This document shows, piece by piece, positions 9,355 through 20,211 of a stretch of 28,306 bases of DNA. The first letter of the stretch is position 1; each line of letters opens with the position of its first letter. Source of the stretch: Monosiga brevicollis MX1 (taxonomy: Eukaryota; Opisthokonta; Choanoflagellata; Craspedida; Salpingoecidae); contig NW_001865063.1 of assembly GCF_000002865.3 (NCBI RefSeq), forward strand, positions 24,622-52,927, read 5' to 3'. Both the position numbers and the translations under genes were made by a program. The notes under the pieces were generated by a model. The model saw only the letters and a program-made list of their open reading frames with translations, ran no database searches and was not told the DNA's origin.

Positions 9355-9817
9355 CTCGACAGTTCTCAGTCAACACCACGCCCTCCAAGTCAAGCTCGAA
9401 CCGGCCAGGAAAAAAAATGCCAGTGAAACGTTTGAACACGTGTAAATGGTTCACCTGACCGATCGATCTCGAACCAAACATCGAGTCCGAATCACTCACT
9501 GATCGAACGAATCAATAACGTACACATGAGTCCCAGTTGATGAAGAATTCGGACTCGCAGTCACATGGCAGAAACCACCAACCACCACTGGTTCACATCA
9601 TTGGTTTGGTTTGGTTTTGAATGATTGTCAGCATTTTGCTGCTGGTGGAGATGCGAGATGCTTTTGACAGCTGACTCTTGGATGAATTGAGCCTCTGCCA
9701 CTTCTTCCTTCAAAGCAAGCAAGTTGACGAGCCTGCTCCTGATGGATGAGGAAAGGGGGGGACAAGACTTCTTCCTTCCCTTCACGCCCCACGCCTCCCC
9801 CCCCCCCAGCCGGCTAA
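9355..9817. other. Intergenic DNA upstream of the ParA-like gene
   Basis: This 463-bp spacer lies between two genes pointing the same way on the minus strand. It contains a GGTTT triplication near 9602-9616 and a C11 run at about 9797-9808. No gene, tRNA or clear polyadenylation signal was seen. Confidence 0.45.
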
Positions 9818-12451
9818 TCACACACAGGAAGAACAATCCGAGGTAACAAAGGCTTGGCAAGAATTGGATGGATCACCAAGGGCTCCAAACCGAATTTGAG
9901 TGGCATTGATGTCCTCAATCGGGTTGTTGCAAAAGTTGACATAAGTGCCAACGGATGTGAGTTGCGTAAAGCCGTGCACGCTCTGCAACGCGTTGTTGTC
10001 CTATTGCAGACACAAACGAACCAAAAATGGTGAGGCTAGGCACAGAGCTTCACATGGACGTGCGCCCACAATCTCACTCTGATGGAGAGAAAGCTGCCGA
10101 TTGATGTGAGGTTGGCAAATCCATCGATGGTCACCAGTGCAATATTGGCCTAGTGCCCAGCACATCACTTGTAGAATGAGATCAAAAGCAGAACGCTCAC
10201 GGGGAGTAGGAACCAAGCACCAACAAACCCGCATGGTAATTGACCCGCCCACGCTTTGCAAAGCGCCAAAGCCATCAAAGTCCGTGAGATTGATGTTTCT
10301 CTATTGCATAAAATTGATAAAGAATGAGTGGCACGCCCATGGAACTTGACACGCAAGATCGAATCGTTGGTGCGCACCATCATTGTCAGATCCCTGCCCA
10401 CAATCGTAAGCGCATCCAGTCCGTCAAGGCTTGTCAATGCAAAATTAGTCTGTTCCAGCGACAATATACTCAAGCATGAGCAAACGGATGTTATATGTGG
10501 CCCTGACGAGCAATTGACGAACGTTGATGCTAAGGTCGAACGTCACGGCTTCCAGACGTCGCAACCCCCGCACTTGTTGCAGAGCACGGTTATTCTGTTT
10601 TTGTTTGTTGAAAAAGACAAGACCACAAAATTCAGGTGAGAACATGCCAAGCTTGATGGCTCAAGTGCGCGTGTCAAAGAGTCAAGACTGACCAGAATCA
10701 AGCCTGGCATGCTCTCACCTGAATCCTGAGATGCTGGTGGACGGAGCGCAGGGCAGCTAGGCCATCCAGATTGGTGAGGGCATGATTTGCCTGTACACAG
10801 TGTTGGCACTGTGAGAATGCGGGCGCAGGGTGTTGTAAGCAGCACTGGATTTGACAAAAAATATGCGGGGGCACTTGCAGAGATAAACGCAAAGCCCACG
10901 GTGGTGAGACGGTTGAGGCCGTCGACAGAAGAAAGATTTTGATTGTTCTAAGCATGCAACAGGCAGTCGTAATGAATGAAGATGCAAAGTGATATCAGGG
11001 CTGAATTGCGGCTCAACTTGCAATGTGTACCTGAATGTATAAGGCATTGCCAACGGCAGAAAGCGCCCCGAGGCCAGCAAGACTTGTGAGCATCGGGAGC
11101 CCCTGGTAGCGGTTGGAAATGAGACGAGCACCGTGCCTCGATGCAGGGAGATGATCAACGCGTCATGGAGAGCGGAGGTCGCACCTGAATGGTGACGGAG
11201 TTGACGACCAGGGTTAGGCCATGCAACCCATCAATGTGGGAGAGAGCAGCATTGTTCTGTTTTCGCAACCAAGCGGGGTGTGAGATAACGCAGTCATAAG
11301 AGGAGGCGAGGCGTGTTTGACATGGGCAGGGTACGGACACGAATGTAGAGCGATTGGAGTGAATCCGATGTCAGATTCCTCAAACCATCCAAATTGGCCA
11401 GGACGGGATTCGACTAACATGTAAAGACCACACGGGGTGAAGGGGTGAATGACTTTGCCATGAGGAGAAGAAAGGGGGTTTCGCCTCTTCAAGAGCCCCA
11501 GGGGTGGAAAGAAGTCGGTCAAGTGACCAACCTCGATGCTCATAGCTTGACCCAGCACGTTGAGGCGGCTTAGACCTTCAAGATTGGTCAAGGCGGCGTT
11601 ATCCTAACAGAGGGCCCGATCATGCACCACGATCAGAAGAGACGCAGGCCCTGATGGAAAAAGTGAAAAATAAATAATCGGCGCACCTCTAATTTGAGGC
11701 TGCCACCGATGGATTGAAGACCACCGAGGCCATCAATGTTGGCGAGCAGCGGGTTGGACTGGTGTGGCGACAAGGACTGTGAATGCTAACCATGCCCGGC
11801 GGGTGCGGGCTTTTATTCAAGCTGAGACACTCACGACAATATGGACGTTTCCAGCAATGGTAGTCAGAGCTCGCAAGCCATCAAGATTGGCCAGGGCAGG
11901 ATTAGCCTGTACGGGACCACAGCAAATACCAGAAGCAATGGGGTGAATCACACCGCGACGCTGACAAAAGTCTCAAGGTGCGCAGGGCCCGGAGGTTTCG
12001 GGACCTGGATGGTGAGATCCCCATTGAGGGTGACAAGGCGACCCAGGAATTGGTAGAGGCGGGGAGCGGTCAGTTCGGGACAACTTGTCAGGTTGACATG
12101 GCCATTCAGGTGCTGGGTACCATGGGGGAGGACAAAGCTGCAGGAGACGTTGCCGCTAAAGTCGACGACGAGCTGATCTTGTAACGTGTTGAGGCGCTGC
12201 TGGAGCGAGGCCAGAGCTTGGCGCTGACTGCGGAGCGTTGATACGATTGGAAGGTCGTTGATAAAAACGGCAGATCCTTCCGAGCTGTTTAAATGCAGAT
12301 TGCCATGAACATCTGTAGCAATGCCACCGCTGCCAGCCGGCTCGCACCCGGTCAATGAGATCAAGCTCTGCAGCGACAAACAGAGGCAGAGCCAAGAGCC
12401 AAGCGCCCATTGGCCACTTTTCCGCTCGAATACCGTCAGCATACGTGCCAT
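9818..12451 (-). CDS. Secreted receptor-L-domain / leucine-rich repeat protein, 14 exons, one repeat per exon
   Basis: Exons in transcript order: 12451-12005, 11906-11835, 11758-11687, 11603-11532, 11413-11339, 11256-11185, 11102-11031, 10947-10879, 10790-10719, 10594-10523, 10449-10378, 10300-10229, 10149-10078, 10000-9818; about 497 residues, stop at 9818-9820. Exon 1 gives a signal peptide (hydrophobic core LGSWLCLCLSLQSLISLTGC), a short coiled coil (RQALASLQQRLNTLQDQL) and the first repeat. Exons 2-13 each encode one unit of the form NxALxNLDGLxxLTxIGxxLxIQ, 24 residues in ten exons, 25 in exon 5 and 23 in exon 8; all introns are phase 0 with exon ends after a Gln/Glu/Arg-type codon. Exon 14 has a last repeat and a Cys-rich cap ending CSSCV. 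This is the beta-solenoid pattern of receptor L domains (EGFR/insulin receptor L, fungal Ecm33/Sps2). No membrane anchor is seen. Intron 8 needs a GC donor. Confidence 0.88.
10630..10724 (-). repeat. Inverted repeat forming a 28-bp hairpin over the 5' splice site of intron 9
   Basis: Arms 10630-10657 and 10697-10724 are inverted copies differing at two sites, loop 39 nt. In the minus-strand transcript both differences become G-U pairs, so the stem is uninterrupted. One arm contains the last six exon bases (ATTCAG) and the donor GTGAG; the other lies in the middle of the intron (10595-10718). Confidence 0.85.
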
Positions 12452-12865
12452 GGTCGCCCAGGTTGTGTTGTTATTGTTTTTTTTTTTTGGTCGAATGACA
12501 CGGTCATTCGCTTCTGTTCACGGCCGCTGATGCCTGCTACGACCTGGCCCGTCGCCGCCGTCACCGCCGCCGCCGTCGTCGTCGTCGTCGGCGCCTTTTT
12601 TTGCTCAAATACGACAACAGTTGTTCTCAACGATAAATAAGAACAGGCTGTCTGTGTCATCAGTCTCCTGTTACATGTGTGCATTTTCCCAGAGTCACTT
12701 GCTCTTGCGCCCTCTTTGCCTCGCAAGCAAGCAACATTATCGTCACACTTCTCTCATTTTGCCTTGGGTTTTACCTTACCCAACGTTCAGCCTTGCATGC
12801 GTACCTCTGCGCGCCTCTTTTTCTCACATTTTTCTCTTCTCTGCACACACACACACACACACACA

Positions 12866-12904
<39 letters not shown>

Positions 12905-12910
12905 GACGCG
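12452..12910. promoter_or_regulatory. Divergent promoter interval
   Basis: The 459 bp separate the start codons of the L-domain gene (minus) and the PH-like gene (plus). It holds a T14 run at about 12477-12488, a GCC/GTC-rich stretch at 12550-12592, and a (CA)n(CT)n(CA)n microsatellite at 12844-12904 ending 6 bp before the plus-strand ATG. No TATA box is obvious. Confidence 0.5.
12844..12904. repeat. (CA)n(CT)n(CA)n compound microsatellite
   Basis: CA repeat, then CT repeat, then CA repeat, directly before the ATG at 12911. It is likely within the 5' UTR. Confidence 0.95.
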
Positions 12911-14768
12911 ATGAGCTCGACAGCGCCGCCGCCGGCGTACGGCAGTGATGTTCCTGGTTACCAGAGCGGTGATCCGCCCCTTGAGGATATTATTGGCCCC
13001 GGCGAGGTTGGTGATTCTCGCTTCTCTTGAGGCGGGTGGACTCTTTTGCTTGGCTTGGCCGTTTTGAAATGCACGCTCACGTCCTGCTTCTCTCTTTCTC
13101 TCTCTCTTCCGCCCTCCCGCCCTCTCTCACTACGACATTCTGGTCGATGGATCGGATGCGTGGGATGCATGAAACACCTCGGACATGGGGCCGGATAGAT
13201 TCCTTTGATGGTGACGCGGCCTTCGGATCCCCAGGCTGTGGGCAAATTTACTTGGTGGCGCTTCATGGGTCCCATGGTGGCCATTCCCTGCTTCTGGATT
13301 CATGCCCGTACGCACGCTTGTCATTGGCTTCCGCATCACTCGACTCGACCTGTTGAATGCAAGGCCTCACAATGGTGTGCGCGCCACCCGGCCCTTTTTT
13401 CCACTGATAGTCATCATGTGCCCCTGTGCTTTGAACGTACGCTGGGCTGCCGTTCGTAAGTGCGCGGCTGGCCCTAAAAACAGCACATGTGGACGAACCC
13501 TACCTGACAACGCCCCTTTTGTCGTTTGCTTCCTGATGCGCAGGCTCGGCTGAAAAGTCCATTCTTGTCCTGACCGATCGGGCCGTCTGTACGTTACACC
13601 CGCGATGCTTAAAGACGCGTCACATCGCGGCGCGTCGTCACGAGTGTTGTGCTGCCGACCCGCATCTGATGTCAGCCACTCGTAACATGGTGTACCTTGG
13701 CAGATGGCTGGAGCGGCGATACCCAGACATGCTGCTGCTGTCCCGGTGCCTGCACCACCGGCGCCCGCGTAAGAGCGGCCTAAATGCCGGACCCCTTATT
13801 TGTCCTCTTTTTCCTCCAATCCATGACCATTTTGGTCTTGGTCTGCCGTCTTGTCGCGCCTGCCTCACGATGTCTCACAATGACGATGGCGGACATAGAC
13901 GACTTCGGTGCCTCTGGAGCGCATCACCAACGTCAACCTGCGCCGCCCTGGTCAAGGCTGTGTCAACTCGTGCATCTCCGACATCGGTACGCAGATCCGT
14001 GCCCCACTCACGTACCTTGGCTTTGTCTGGAAACCAACACGCGCCTTCTTGTTTTTTGATGTTTGGCTGCCGGTGGCTTTAGAATGCCTGGAGATTGAGA
14101 CGGCTGGTGCAGCTGGACCACGTGCTGAGTTGATGCTCGTCGGCGCAACCGACTCGGAAGAGTTTAAGCGCCGCGTGCTCGAGGCCCGCCAATCTGACCG
14201 TGTCGCTCCTGGTGGCAGCGCCTCGGCCGTGACAACGGTTCAGCCCATGGCCACGAGCGCCAGCCCTCAAATGCGCCTCAAGGTCCGCCTCAACAGCAAC
14301 CCCAGCAAGGTCAAAATTGTCCTGGTTCATGGTCAGTCCCGGTTTTCCTCTTTTTTTTTTTTTTTTCTTTGCTTGCTTCCCCCTCCCCCCGCTTTTTTTT
14401 TTCCCATATTCACGTCCTTAGCTTCCCTTGAGTATTTCCCCGGAGCTTTGAGATGTCAAGTGTGTCGACTGGCCCGCCCAGACTCACCCAATCACCACGT
14501 CAACTTCCATCACAGGCTCAACAGAGGGCATGCACAAGGCCATTGCCGACAAGTTTGATCTCCCTGCCGAGACAAAGATGCGCATTTTCCTCACCGAGGA
14601 CGGTATCGAGGTTTGTAACCCGCCAAGCTCTGCGCCTTTCGTTTTGGACCGTCCCCGTGGAGTGACCTCAACACCAACTTGTCTGCGTAGGTGGATGGCA
14701 TCGACGAGCTGTCCGCCGACGACAACATCACCGTCTGCCTCGGCGCTGAGCAATTTACCCAGCAGTAA
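12911..14768 (+). CDS. bPH_2-like (bacterial pleckstrin-homology-like) protein with ubiquitin-fold-like C-terminus, 8 exons
   Basis: Exons: 12911-13006, 13235-13307, 13544-13588, 13704-13768, 13899-13986, 14083-14331, 14516-14610, 14691-14768; about 262 residues, stop TAA 14766-14768. Phases match at every junction. A Pro/Gly-rich N-terminus leads to KFTWWRFMGPMVAIPCFW, then EKSILVLTDRAVYGWSG, a CCCCPGACTTGAR run, VPLERITNVNLRRPGQGC, and ECLEIETAGAAGPRAELMLVG with EEFKRRVLEAR. The order 'LTDRavy..., vPLeRIt.V..., i.i.TAG...aeL.LvG..d.eeFr..vl' is that of bPH_2 (DUF304-type) domains, common in bacteria. After a linker comes an 80-residue module (MHKAIADKFDLPAETKMRIF, then DGIEVDGIDELSADDNITV) like DCX/KHA/ubiquitin-fold domains that sense or bind partners. 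The four consecutive Cys could be palmitoylated, placing it at a membrane; that is inference. The long intron 1 (228 bp) could hide an exon. Confidence 0.8.
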
Positions 14769-15078
14769 AAAATGAGCCTCCACTGTTGACTGCCCCTTGT
14801 CTTGCATTCTTTCTTCCTTGGCTCCTCTTTGGTTTCTTCTTTCTTCTTTTCGTTTGCTCCTTTTATCCCCGAGAGTCTGCGCATGCGTTCCACGCATACA
14901 AATTAAGATTGAGCGCCTCACACCCTGTTCAAACGCAGCCCAATGCTCCCACCATCCCGACCTTGACCTCCCCTCCTCTTGCCATGTTTGCTTTGTTGAT
15001 GTTTTCCTTTCAACTCTCTCTCAAAACTCTCTCTCGCAAAACTCTCTCTCTCAAACTCTCTCTCAAACTCACTCTGTC

Positions 15079-15133
<55 letters not shown>

Positions 15134-15445
15134 GCCTCTCTCTGTCTCTCTCTGTCTCTCTCTGTCTCTCTCTGTCTCTCTCTGCCTCTCTCGTCTCTCT
15201 CTGTCTCTCTCTGTCTCTCTCTCTCTCTCTCTCTCAAACTCTCTCTCTCAAACTCTCAAACTCTCTCTCTCAAACTCTCTCTCTCTCTCTCTCAAACTCT
15301 CTCTCTCTCTCTCTCAAACTCTCTCTCTCTCTCTCTGTCGTCTTCCCAGTGATTTGCGCGTGGCAGCCCCCTACGCGGTGCTTTGCGGTGTGAGCGACAG
15401 GGGCGGATCGTTGGGCGTGATTGCATTTGTATTTGGCAGGTCAAG
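14769..15445. other. Intergenic DNA dominated by a CT microsatellite
   Basis: The 3' flank of the PH-like gene (T-rich, 14805-14870) is followed by the CT array and about 105 bp of unique DNA up to the beta-helix gene start. No other gene is visible. Confidence 0.6.
15014..15339. repeat. (CT)n array with interspersed CAAACT and CTGTCT variants
   Basis: More than 300 bp of CT repeat with regularly placed CAAACTCTCTCT and CTGTCTCTCT variants, indicating expansion by unequal exchange. Open frames through it (Ser-Leu runs, Arg-Glu runs) are artefacts. Confidence 0.95.
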
Positions 15446-18400
15446 ATGCTCCGCAGCATGCTGGCTGCTTGCCTGGTCTTGAGCCTGGCGTGCGCCAGTG
15501 CTCTGGTACGTGGGGGATGGCACCGCGTTTCGCCCCTCGCTCTTTGGGCTGATTGCACCTTGGCGGGTTGCTGTCCGTAGGCCGATCCGATGCAGCTCTT
15601 TATCGATCCTGCCAAGGGCAGCGACAGCAATGATGGATCGGCTGGTGCACCCTTTGCCACGCCGTATCGTGCGCAGGCAGCGATCCGGGCAGCACTTCCA
15701 AACCTCCCTGACGGTAGGCATCGTGTACACTGACTGGCTTGCTGGGCCCGATCGTGCAGCCCACGCCGCCTTCTGATGCATCCCGCTTCCACGTGGAGTA
15801 GGTGGTGTGGTTGTGACCTGTGCCGATGGCGTTTACGATCTCAGCGCCGCCCCCCTCTCGTTCAACGCCTCGGATCTGACGACCAGTGACAAACCGATTA
15901 TTTTTCAGGCCGCACCCGGGGCGCAGCCCATCTTCAGGTACGCCCCGTCTCTGGCACAAGTCCCCGCGTGTCCCGGGCTTCGTTCGCTGCTGGCTCTCTG
16001 CACTCAATCTAGAAATCATCGCACTGCCCTTGAATCTTTCCAGCGCTGGGAAACAGCTGAACCCAGCCGCCGCCAAGACCGGCGACAGCGGCGTGGTCAT
16101 GTTTGACCTGGCCGCACAAAACATCTCCGATTATGGCACCATCCCGTGCGGCTCCTCCCTCGGCTCGTGCCCAACCGCCAGCGTCGGCGGCTCTGGTGCG
16201 TTATAAATGCGCGCATGTCGGTCGGCTACCCGTCTTGACCGCCTCATAAATTGACACGCTGGGGACCTGTCGATCCGTGCTTCCGTGCAGGGCGAATCGG
16301 CTTGACGGTGGGAGACTCTAGTCTGCATCTTGCCCGCTACCCCAACATCAATGCCTCCACCGGCTACTGGCAGTTTGAACAAATCACTCAGGTGACGCTG
16401 CATCGGCTTGGCCGTTTATTCACTCGACTGTTTGGGCCAACCGGAGCGCCGCGCTTCACTACCAGTCACTCAGTCTCCACCGCTGCCCACTTTAGGTCAA
16501 CGATCCCCTCAGCATCACCGTCAACACGGATCGCATTCACCAGTGGGCCAGCGAAGTGGACCATCTCTTTCTTCATGGCTACTGGAAATTTGATTGGGCA
16601 GACAACGTTGTCAAAGTGGAGAGCCTGAGCGCACCGGGCACCAACACCATGAACATCAGCTCCAATACCCCACCCGTGTACAACTTTGAGCCCAAGGCCC
16701 GTTGGTTTGCGTTTAATCTCTTGGCTGAACTCGATGCGCCCGGTGAATTCTGGGTCAACCACACGTCAGGCCTCCTCTACTTTATCCCCATCACGCCGTG
16801 GACCGGCCAAGAACGCGTCCTTGTTGCTGTTGGCAGCAACGTCCTCTTGGTTGGTATCCGCGCTTCTTCTCTTCTCTTTTCTTCTTCGGCTGCTTTGAGG
16901 CATTTTGCAACAGCTTGTCTTGCAGCTCGGGCTTGTAAATGGGCCCTTTTTGAGGTTTGGCTGCTCAGCATGTGCCCTACCTCCTGTGCCGCAGATCTCC
17001 GACACTGCCAACATTCATTTTGCCGGCATCAACTTTCAAGCTTCGCGGCAAAACGCAGTCGACGTGCGCAACAGCGCCAACGTTACCATTGCACACGGCA
17101 CCGTCCGCAACGCTGGCGGCAACGGCATTGCCCTTTCCGAGGTGGTATCTTCCAGTGCGCTCAACATGACCGTCACTCACGCTGGTTGCAAGGGCATCAC
17201 CATCTCAAGTGGCAATACAGCGCAATTGATATCGGGAGGTCAGTTTGATGGGTATGGCTCGAGGCTCATTTGGGCTGAAGCGTCTGGCTTTTCTCACGCA
17301 CATCCTGCTCGTCAGACTCGAGCATCGTCAACAACACCATCACGCTCACGTCGCAGTACACTCGCACGTACAACCCGGGGATCGGCTTTAGCGGCGTTGG
17401 CAACTATATTGCTTACAACAACATTACCGACCTGCCGCATGCCGCCATCCTGGGCAGTTGCAATGACTGTCTATTTGAGCACAACTACATTGCGCGCGCG
17501 GGCTTTGAGGTGGACGATTCAGGTTGGCAGCGCTATACCATGCTCCCGCGTTGAGTTTGTGCTGCATGTGACTCAGCATGCATCGTTCTTGTCTGTTGCT
17601 GCAATGCGTCATAGGGGCCTTTTACACGGGCCGACAGTGGACCGCGCGAGGCAACACGGTCCGCTTCAATCGCTTCGAAAGCATTCGCACGCGCGTGCCC
17701 GTCTACTTGGGCTCGCCTTCAGTCCAAGGCGTTTACCTGGATGACCAGGTACGACACCCCTGCTACCCCAACACTCGTAGACCAAACAGTCTTACGCGCC
17801 GATGAATCTGGTTCTGTAGATGAGCGGCTATGAGGTGTACAACAACTCGTTTTATGACTGCCAGGTCAGTTACGCACTGAAAGCCCCATGCCCAGTGCCT
17901 ATATCCCCAAGACCCCATTTGGACAATTTTCTCACCTCTGGCTGGCTATTTCCTGTGGTCGGGCCCGTTCTCAGCTGGGCGTGCTGGTTGGCGGAGGTCG
18001 ACGTAATCACGTGTACATGAACACGTTTGAAAAATGTGACACGGCCATCCACCTCGATGACCGCGGTCTGACCTGGCAGCCAGAAATGTGCGTGCCCAAT
18101 GGCACGCTGTACGAAGGGCTGATGGCCGTCCACTACCGCGAGCCCCCCTACGTTCAAGCCTACCCGGAGATTGCCAGCATTCTTGATCTGGTCCGTTCTC
18201 GGTCTCTAACTGTTTCTGATGAGCTTGGTTCATGTGATTGGCTGGCTCACGACAGGGACCCTCATGGTTTTTGATGACTGAATGGTGCCCGCCTATTTTT
18301 GCAGCTTCCCTGTCATCCCACTCTGAATGAGATGTGGGGCAACACCGCCTGCTCGTGTGGTCAGCTGTATGACTTTGACCCCACACAATACAGCCAATGG

Positions 18401-18463
18401 ATGAACCTGATCCTCAACAACACCAACACCAGCGACACAGGTTGCGTCGCACCCCTCGCCTAA
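15446..18463 (+). CDS. Secreted right-handed parallel beta-helix protein (pectate-lyase-like fold), 12 exons
   Basis: Exons: 15446-15505, 15581-15713, 15802-15937, 16044-16195, 16291-16391, 16496-16849, 16995-17238, 17316-17522, 17615-17748, 17820-17864, 17975-18190, 18305-18463; about 646 residues, stop TAA 18461-18463; all phases agree. Exon 1 is exactly the signal peptide (MLRSMLAACLVLSLACASAL). The mature start has the hallmark FIDPAKGSDSNDGSAGAPFAT of polysaccharide-lyase-like and DUF1565-type beta helices, then VVVTCADGVYDL. The middle has the coil repeats: ISDTANIHFAGINFQ, NAVDVRNSANVTIAHGTVRN, GGNGIALSEV, then NTITLTSQY, NYIAYNNITDLPHAAIL, NDCLFEHNYIARAG, NNSFYDCQLGVLVGGG. Many N-X-S/T sites fit an extracellular glycoprotein. 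The C-terminus has paired Cys (CVP, CHP, CSCG, GCV). Catalytic residues were not identified, so enzyme versus adhesive/structural function is open. No membrane anchor is seen. Confidence 0.88.
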
Positions 18464-18794
18464 CCCCGGTCTTTTGATTGGTCAAGGTGTCCCCAATGCA
18501 CTCTCTTGAGCCCCTCTCTGTTTTGCTCGACCCCTCTCCTTCAATCGATCTCACAGTTTTTTCCCGTGCAACACCCACGAGATCCCACTCCCAATCGCGT
18601 ACAACTCTGAAAGCGCCTCACGCTCCCAGGCTTCCTACAGACACACACTCACTCGCACACCACACTCACTCGCGCGCGCACACACACACACAGACAGGGA
18701 CCTTTCTCTCAGACTCATATGAAAAGTCGCATAAAACCTCTCTCTCTCATTTCAAAAATTTCTGTTTTTTTTTTTTTTTTCTTTTTTTTTTTTT
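18464..18794. other. Intergenic DNA with CA/GC and poly-T tracts
   Basis: Unique DNA with CA-rich repeats at about 18651-18693 and, directly before the next start codon, T16-C-T13 at 18765-18794. No gene is visible. The T tract probably lies in the promoter or 5' UTR of the methyltransferase gene. Confidence 0.6.
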
Positions 18795-20211
18795 ATGGAG
18801 GCGGTACCATCGACGATGGAGCTGCCGGCGGCGGCGGCGGCGGCCATGGCAGTTGAGGACTGGGGATCCGCTGCAGACGTGTTTCTTCAAGCGGCACGGG
18901 CGCCAGCGGGGCAGGCATCGACCCAGACACAGGCCCGTCTTTTTGAAATGGCGGCCCAGTGCGGCCTGCAACAGGTGAAAAGCCCCCCTTTCCCTCTTTC
19001 CCTGGAGCAGGTCCGCTGCCAGCTTCTCACATAACCCATGCCTGTTCGCCGCGCTCATCATGCCTTAGGATCACGAATCGGGCTTGACCATGGCAGTCAA
19101 GGCGGCAGAGCAGGCCGTTGCCCTTTGTCCCTCATGGCCCACCGCACACCTCACTCTTGCTCGATCGCTTCGTGAGGTCTGCAGCCGCATTGGTCGCGCC
19201 CTCACCTCTATCGCACTCAGTCTCACGTGCGTCGTCGCACATGACCACCTGTCCTTCTCCCCTTAGACTCGAATGCTGTGGGCAGCGTGGCAAGCATACC
19301 ACGACGCGCGCGCCCTAATGCTGGCCCGATCTGACATGGAGCCGGTCCCACCTTCCGAGCCCGAAGCCAAGAAGAACAAGCCAAACCGTGACACAGAGCG
19401 CGAGGAAGAGCTTGACCAGCTTCTTGCAGAGATGGAAGATCTCCACCGCCTGCTCCAGCGTGATTTGGCCCATCAGACAGGCTGCGATACCTTGATGGGC
19501 ATGTGTCTTTGGGATGCCAATGCCGGGCGTGGCACGAGTGAACCGCCGCCGGGCCCAGCCGCACGAGTGTGGGAATGCGGCATTCATTTAGCTCAATTGC
19601 TGACCGAGGCCACTCGCCTGCCTGATGCACCATTGCCAGAGAGCACTGCCGCGATATCTCGGCGTGCTGTTTGCGGCTGTATGGCCAGCTCGGGCCCATC
19701 CCTCGTCACAGCTCTGCGCAAGCACTTGTCTCCGTCATCCACGAGTAGGGTTGTACGGGTGCTAGAGCTTGGGTGTGGCATGGGCCTGGTGAGCATGGCC
19801 GCTGCCGCCGCTGGCTGGTCCGTCACGGCTACCGATATGCCTGACATTGTAGAAGGTGGCATTCTATCACGCAACGCCACCACGGCCACTCAGCGGGGCC
19901 CGGGCAGCATGACCACTGCGCCCTTGGACTGGCGTCAACCCCTGGACGCCTCGTTGGCGTGGACAGCCTTTGAGCTGGTTCTTGGTGCTGACTGCGTGTA
20001 TCACCCAGCGGCGGTGGAGCCCTTCATTGCGACGCTTGTTCGCTTGCGTGCTGAGCATGCCGAGCCACTTCCCCTGGCCCTGATGCACAAACACCGGCGC
20101 GAGTGCACAGCATCCTTGGTCGCACATCTCAAGCGCCTGTGCCCGGATTTGGTCGACCTCCAACTTCCAGCAGATCATCGCTACCATCTCTTCCTGGGCA
20201 CGTTGGCCTGA
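18795..20211 (+). CDS. TPR (TTC33-like) plus METTL21-type lysine methyltransferase, 3 exons
   Basis: Exons: 18795-18974, 19069-19176, 19267-20211; 410 residues; phase 0 introns of 94 and 90 bp; stop TGA 20209-20211. The first 130 residues hold an Ala-rich start and TPR-type helices, including AAEQAVALCPSWPTAHLTLA and LWAAWQAYHDARAL, similar to the TTC33 TPR. A charged coiled stretch (REEELDQLLAEMEDLHRLLQ) links to the methyltransferase. Its motifs are VWECGIHLAQLL, the SAM-binding LELGCGMGLVSMAAAAAGW, acidic VTATDMPDIV, LDWRQPLDAS and the class-typical FELVLGADCVYHPAAVEPF (post-II D-x-x-Y). These define the Methyltransf_16 family, which trimethylates or dimethylates lysines on chaperones, eEF1A and similar proteins in the cytosol. 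The substrate here is unknown; TPR may recruit it. ATG choice: the first ATG after the T tract; a second in-frame ATG lies at 18816. Confidence 0.88.

Noticed and set aside
15010-15393. Ser-Leu and Arg-Glu rich open frames
   Set aside because: They are translations of the CT array; the same holds for 25748-26455.
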